Assembly (NCBI RefSeq): GCF_026151655.1
Contig: NZ_JAMQPN010000003.1
Span: forward strand, 62,001-126,000
Direction of reading: 5' to 3'
DNA: 64,000 nt
Source of the DNA: Leptospira soteropolitanensis
Lineage (GTDB): Bacteria; Spirochaetota; Leptospiria; Leptospirales; Leptospiraceae
Under the pieces are notes generated by a model, which saw nothing but the letters and a program-made list of their open reading frames with translations, was not told where the DNA came from and ran no database searches. Both the position numbers and the translations under genes were made by a program. This document shows positions 62,791 through 64,000 of this stretch, piece by piece; positions within the stretch are counted from its first letter, which is position 1, and each line of letters begins with the position of its first letter.

Positions 62791-63444
62791 CTATTCAGTT
62801 TCGCGGATCATTTCTGACATACCTAGGAGAGAGTTTAATGGATTCCGAATGTCGTGGCTAATGGCGGCTATAAAATCTCGTTTTGCAGCAGTGGCTCTTT
62901 CGGCAGTGATTTTTTCTATTTCTAAGCGTTCTGTGGCTTTTCGCATTTGTAATAAACGAATGGTTTGTTTTCCAAGAAGGCGAAGCATCTGAATTTGGTC
63001 TTCATTCAGTTCTCTTGGTTTGTTATCAATGACACATAATGTTCCCAAGTTAATTTGGTCACCTAAAGCCAAGGGAATCCCTGCATAAAATATTACATTG
63101 GGAGCTTCATTCACTAAGGGGTTATTTTTAAACCGAGGATCTACTTTTGCATTTGGCACTACAAAAAGTTCATCTCCCAAAATCGCATGGGAACAAAAGG
63201 CAAGAGATCTAGGTGTTTCTCGAGTATGCAAACCATGATGCGATTTGAACCATTGTCTTGTTTCATCGATTAGACTCACAAGCGAGATTGGAACATTACA
63301 AATCAGGGAAGCAAGTTTTGTGATTTCGTCAAACATCTCCTCTTCGGGACTGTCGAGAATTTCGAGCCCTTTTAAAGCCGAAAGTCGTGCTGTCTCATTT
63401 TCCGGTAAAGGGGCGATCATCATACTTAATTTAGACGAAATCAT
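62791..63444 (-). CDS. Hybrid histidine kinase, N-terminal fragment (GAF + HisKA)
   Basis: ATG 63444 is preferred; TTG 63480 lies at the divergent msrB promoter. The 217-residue fragment holds a GAF domain (LICNVPISLVSLIDETRQWFK, then SHAILGDELFVVPNAKVDPRF, and NLGTLCVID). It also holds the first DHp helix with the phosphorylatable His in AAISHDIRNPLNSLLGM. It stops at TAG 62793-62791, and the same frame then continues with NPTILGYVDHIKNAGEV into the second DHp helix. The gene is therefore broken, or the TAG is suppressed, or it is a sequence error. Confidence 0.75.
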   Translation of the reverse strand: MISSKLSMMIAPLPENETARLSALKGLEILDSPEEEMFDEITKLASLICNVPISLVSLIDETRQWFKSHHGLHTRETPRSLAFCSHAILGDELFVVPNAKVDPRFKNNPLVNEAPNVIFYAGIPLALGDQINLGTLCVIDNKPRELNEDQIQMLRLLGKQTIRLLQMRKATERLEIEKITAERATAAKRDFIAAISHDIRNPLNSLLGMSEMIRETE

Positions 63445-63494
63445 ATTCGTATAAAGAAAAGCAAAAATTTTGAAATCCAACCGGTCTAAGTACC

Positions 63495-64000
63495 ATGAAG
63501 CGAATTTTCCCTTTCACTTTGTTTTGTTTCTTTGTTCTACTCGGATTGATAGGAACCAACTTTTGTTCTGAATCCTCCTCCCATTCACCGAAAAAAATAG
63601 ACAACCCTGAACTTCGAAAAAAACTCACTGATCTTCAATACCGTGTCACACAAGAAGGGGAGACAGAACCTGCTTTTCACAATGAATATTGGGACAATCA
63701 TGAAGAAGGGATCTATGTTGATATTGTATCCAAAGAACCCCTCTTTAGTTCTAAAGATAAATTTGAGTCAGGTACGGGGTGGCCTAGTTTTACAAAACCA
63801 CTTGTGAATGGCAATGTTCTTGAAGTAGATGATCATTCTTATGGGATGACAAGAACTGAAGTCCGATCCAAAAAAGCGAATTCTCACTTAGGTCATGTGT
63901 TTAATGATGGACCTGCACCAACAAACAAACGCTATTGTATGAATTCGGCAGCAATGGAATTTATCCCAAAATCCGAATTAAAAAAAAGAGGTTTTGAGTC
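63495..64000 (+). CDS. msrB: Exported methionine sulfoxide reductase B, 3' end outside window
   Basis: The gene begins at ATG 63495 and runs off the right edge. An N-terminal signal ([19 protein letters not shown]) ends in a Cys that fits a lipobox, so the enzyme may be a membrane-anchored periplasmic lipoprotein. The catalytic domain shows [40 protein letters not shown] and the resolving/catalytic [11 protein letters not shown]. MsrB reduces methionine-R-sulfoxide in proteins. The CxxC zinc pairs of many MsrBs are not seen in the visible part. It is divergent from the split kinase. Confidence 0.9.
   Translation, partial: MKRIFPFTLFCFFVLLGLIGTNFCSESSSHSPKKIDNPELRKKLTDLQYRVTQEGETEPAFHNEYWDNHEEGIYVDIVSKEPLFSSKDKFESGTGWPSFTKPLVNGNVLEVDDHSYGMTRTEVRSKKANSHLGHVFNDGPAPTNKRYCMNSAAMEFIPKSELKKRGFE

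Overview
The window looks like the replication-origin region of the second, plasmid-derived chromosome (chromosome II) of a Leptospira, most likely a saprophytic-clade species. A plasmid-type initiator (rep) and parAB partition genes lie next to core metabolic genes: asd, pyk and aconitase. It is established knowledge that asd sits on chromosome II in Leptospira; the species assignment is inference from AT-rich coding, loose spirochaetal lipoboxes and gene content. No tRNA, rRNA, CRISPR array or insertion sequence was recognised.

Layout. 1-2338: 5' part of a long minus-strand gene with two discoidin-like domains and eight 32-residue phage-tail-fibre-type repeats. 2390-5208: rep, a control region with overlapping divergent promoters, then parB and parA, with palindromes on both sides of parAB. 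5411-8710: a degenerate sigma54-activator-like protein, an unknown protein and a frame-disrupted exported protein. 8711-9576: a gene-free stretch with hairpins. 9577-18793: a tightly spaced plus-strand array (zinc ribbon, MBOAT O-acyltransferase, SGNH partner, asd, large unknown protein, pyk, Omp85-like barrel). 18810-20780: a minus-strand bicarbonate-uptake operon (periplasmic beta-carbonic anhydrase, SbtA permease, SbtB-like PII). 20959-21696: a pirin.

21803-30492 is the most unusual block. A membrane chemoreceptor-type protein, a caspase-like protease, three kelch-type lipoproteins and a His-rich protein are packed with gaps of a few bases or overlaps. I consider it the best candidate for an undescribed system. 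30509-37735 is a minus-strand surface-glycan cluster (GT87, GT4, two membrane proteins, a second MBOAT/SGNH pair, MazG-like). 37799-42767 holds queA, a barrel-like exported protein, a FlgO-like lipoprotein and aconitase.

42831-64000 is more miscellaneous. It holds a J-domain-like protein with a methyltransferase, PnuC, an ArsR/SRPBCC/DoxX operon, a Phd/PIN toxin-antitoxin pair, CutA, and a response regulator heading a YqjD/YqjE-like envelope operon. Further on come EpmA, a ZIP transporter, small lipoproteins, a BtrH-type protein, a broken TetR regulator, an MDR reductase, an SDR/DUF1295/cyclopropane-synthase-like lipid operon and a DEAD-box helicase. The window ends with a hybrid histidine kinase split by an in-frame TAG and the start of a lipoprotein MsrB. 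Three genes (near 8280, 55505-55650 and 62791) show broken frames, so either gene decay or local sequence errors should be considered.
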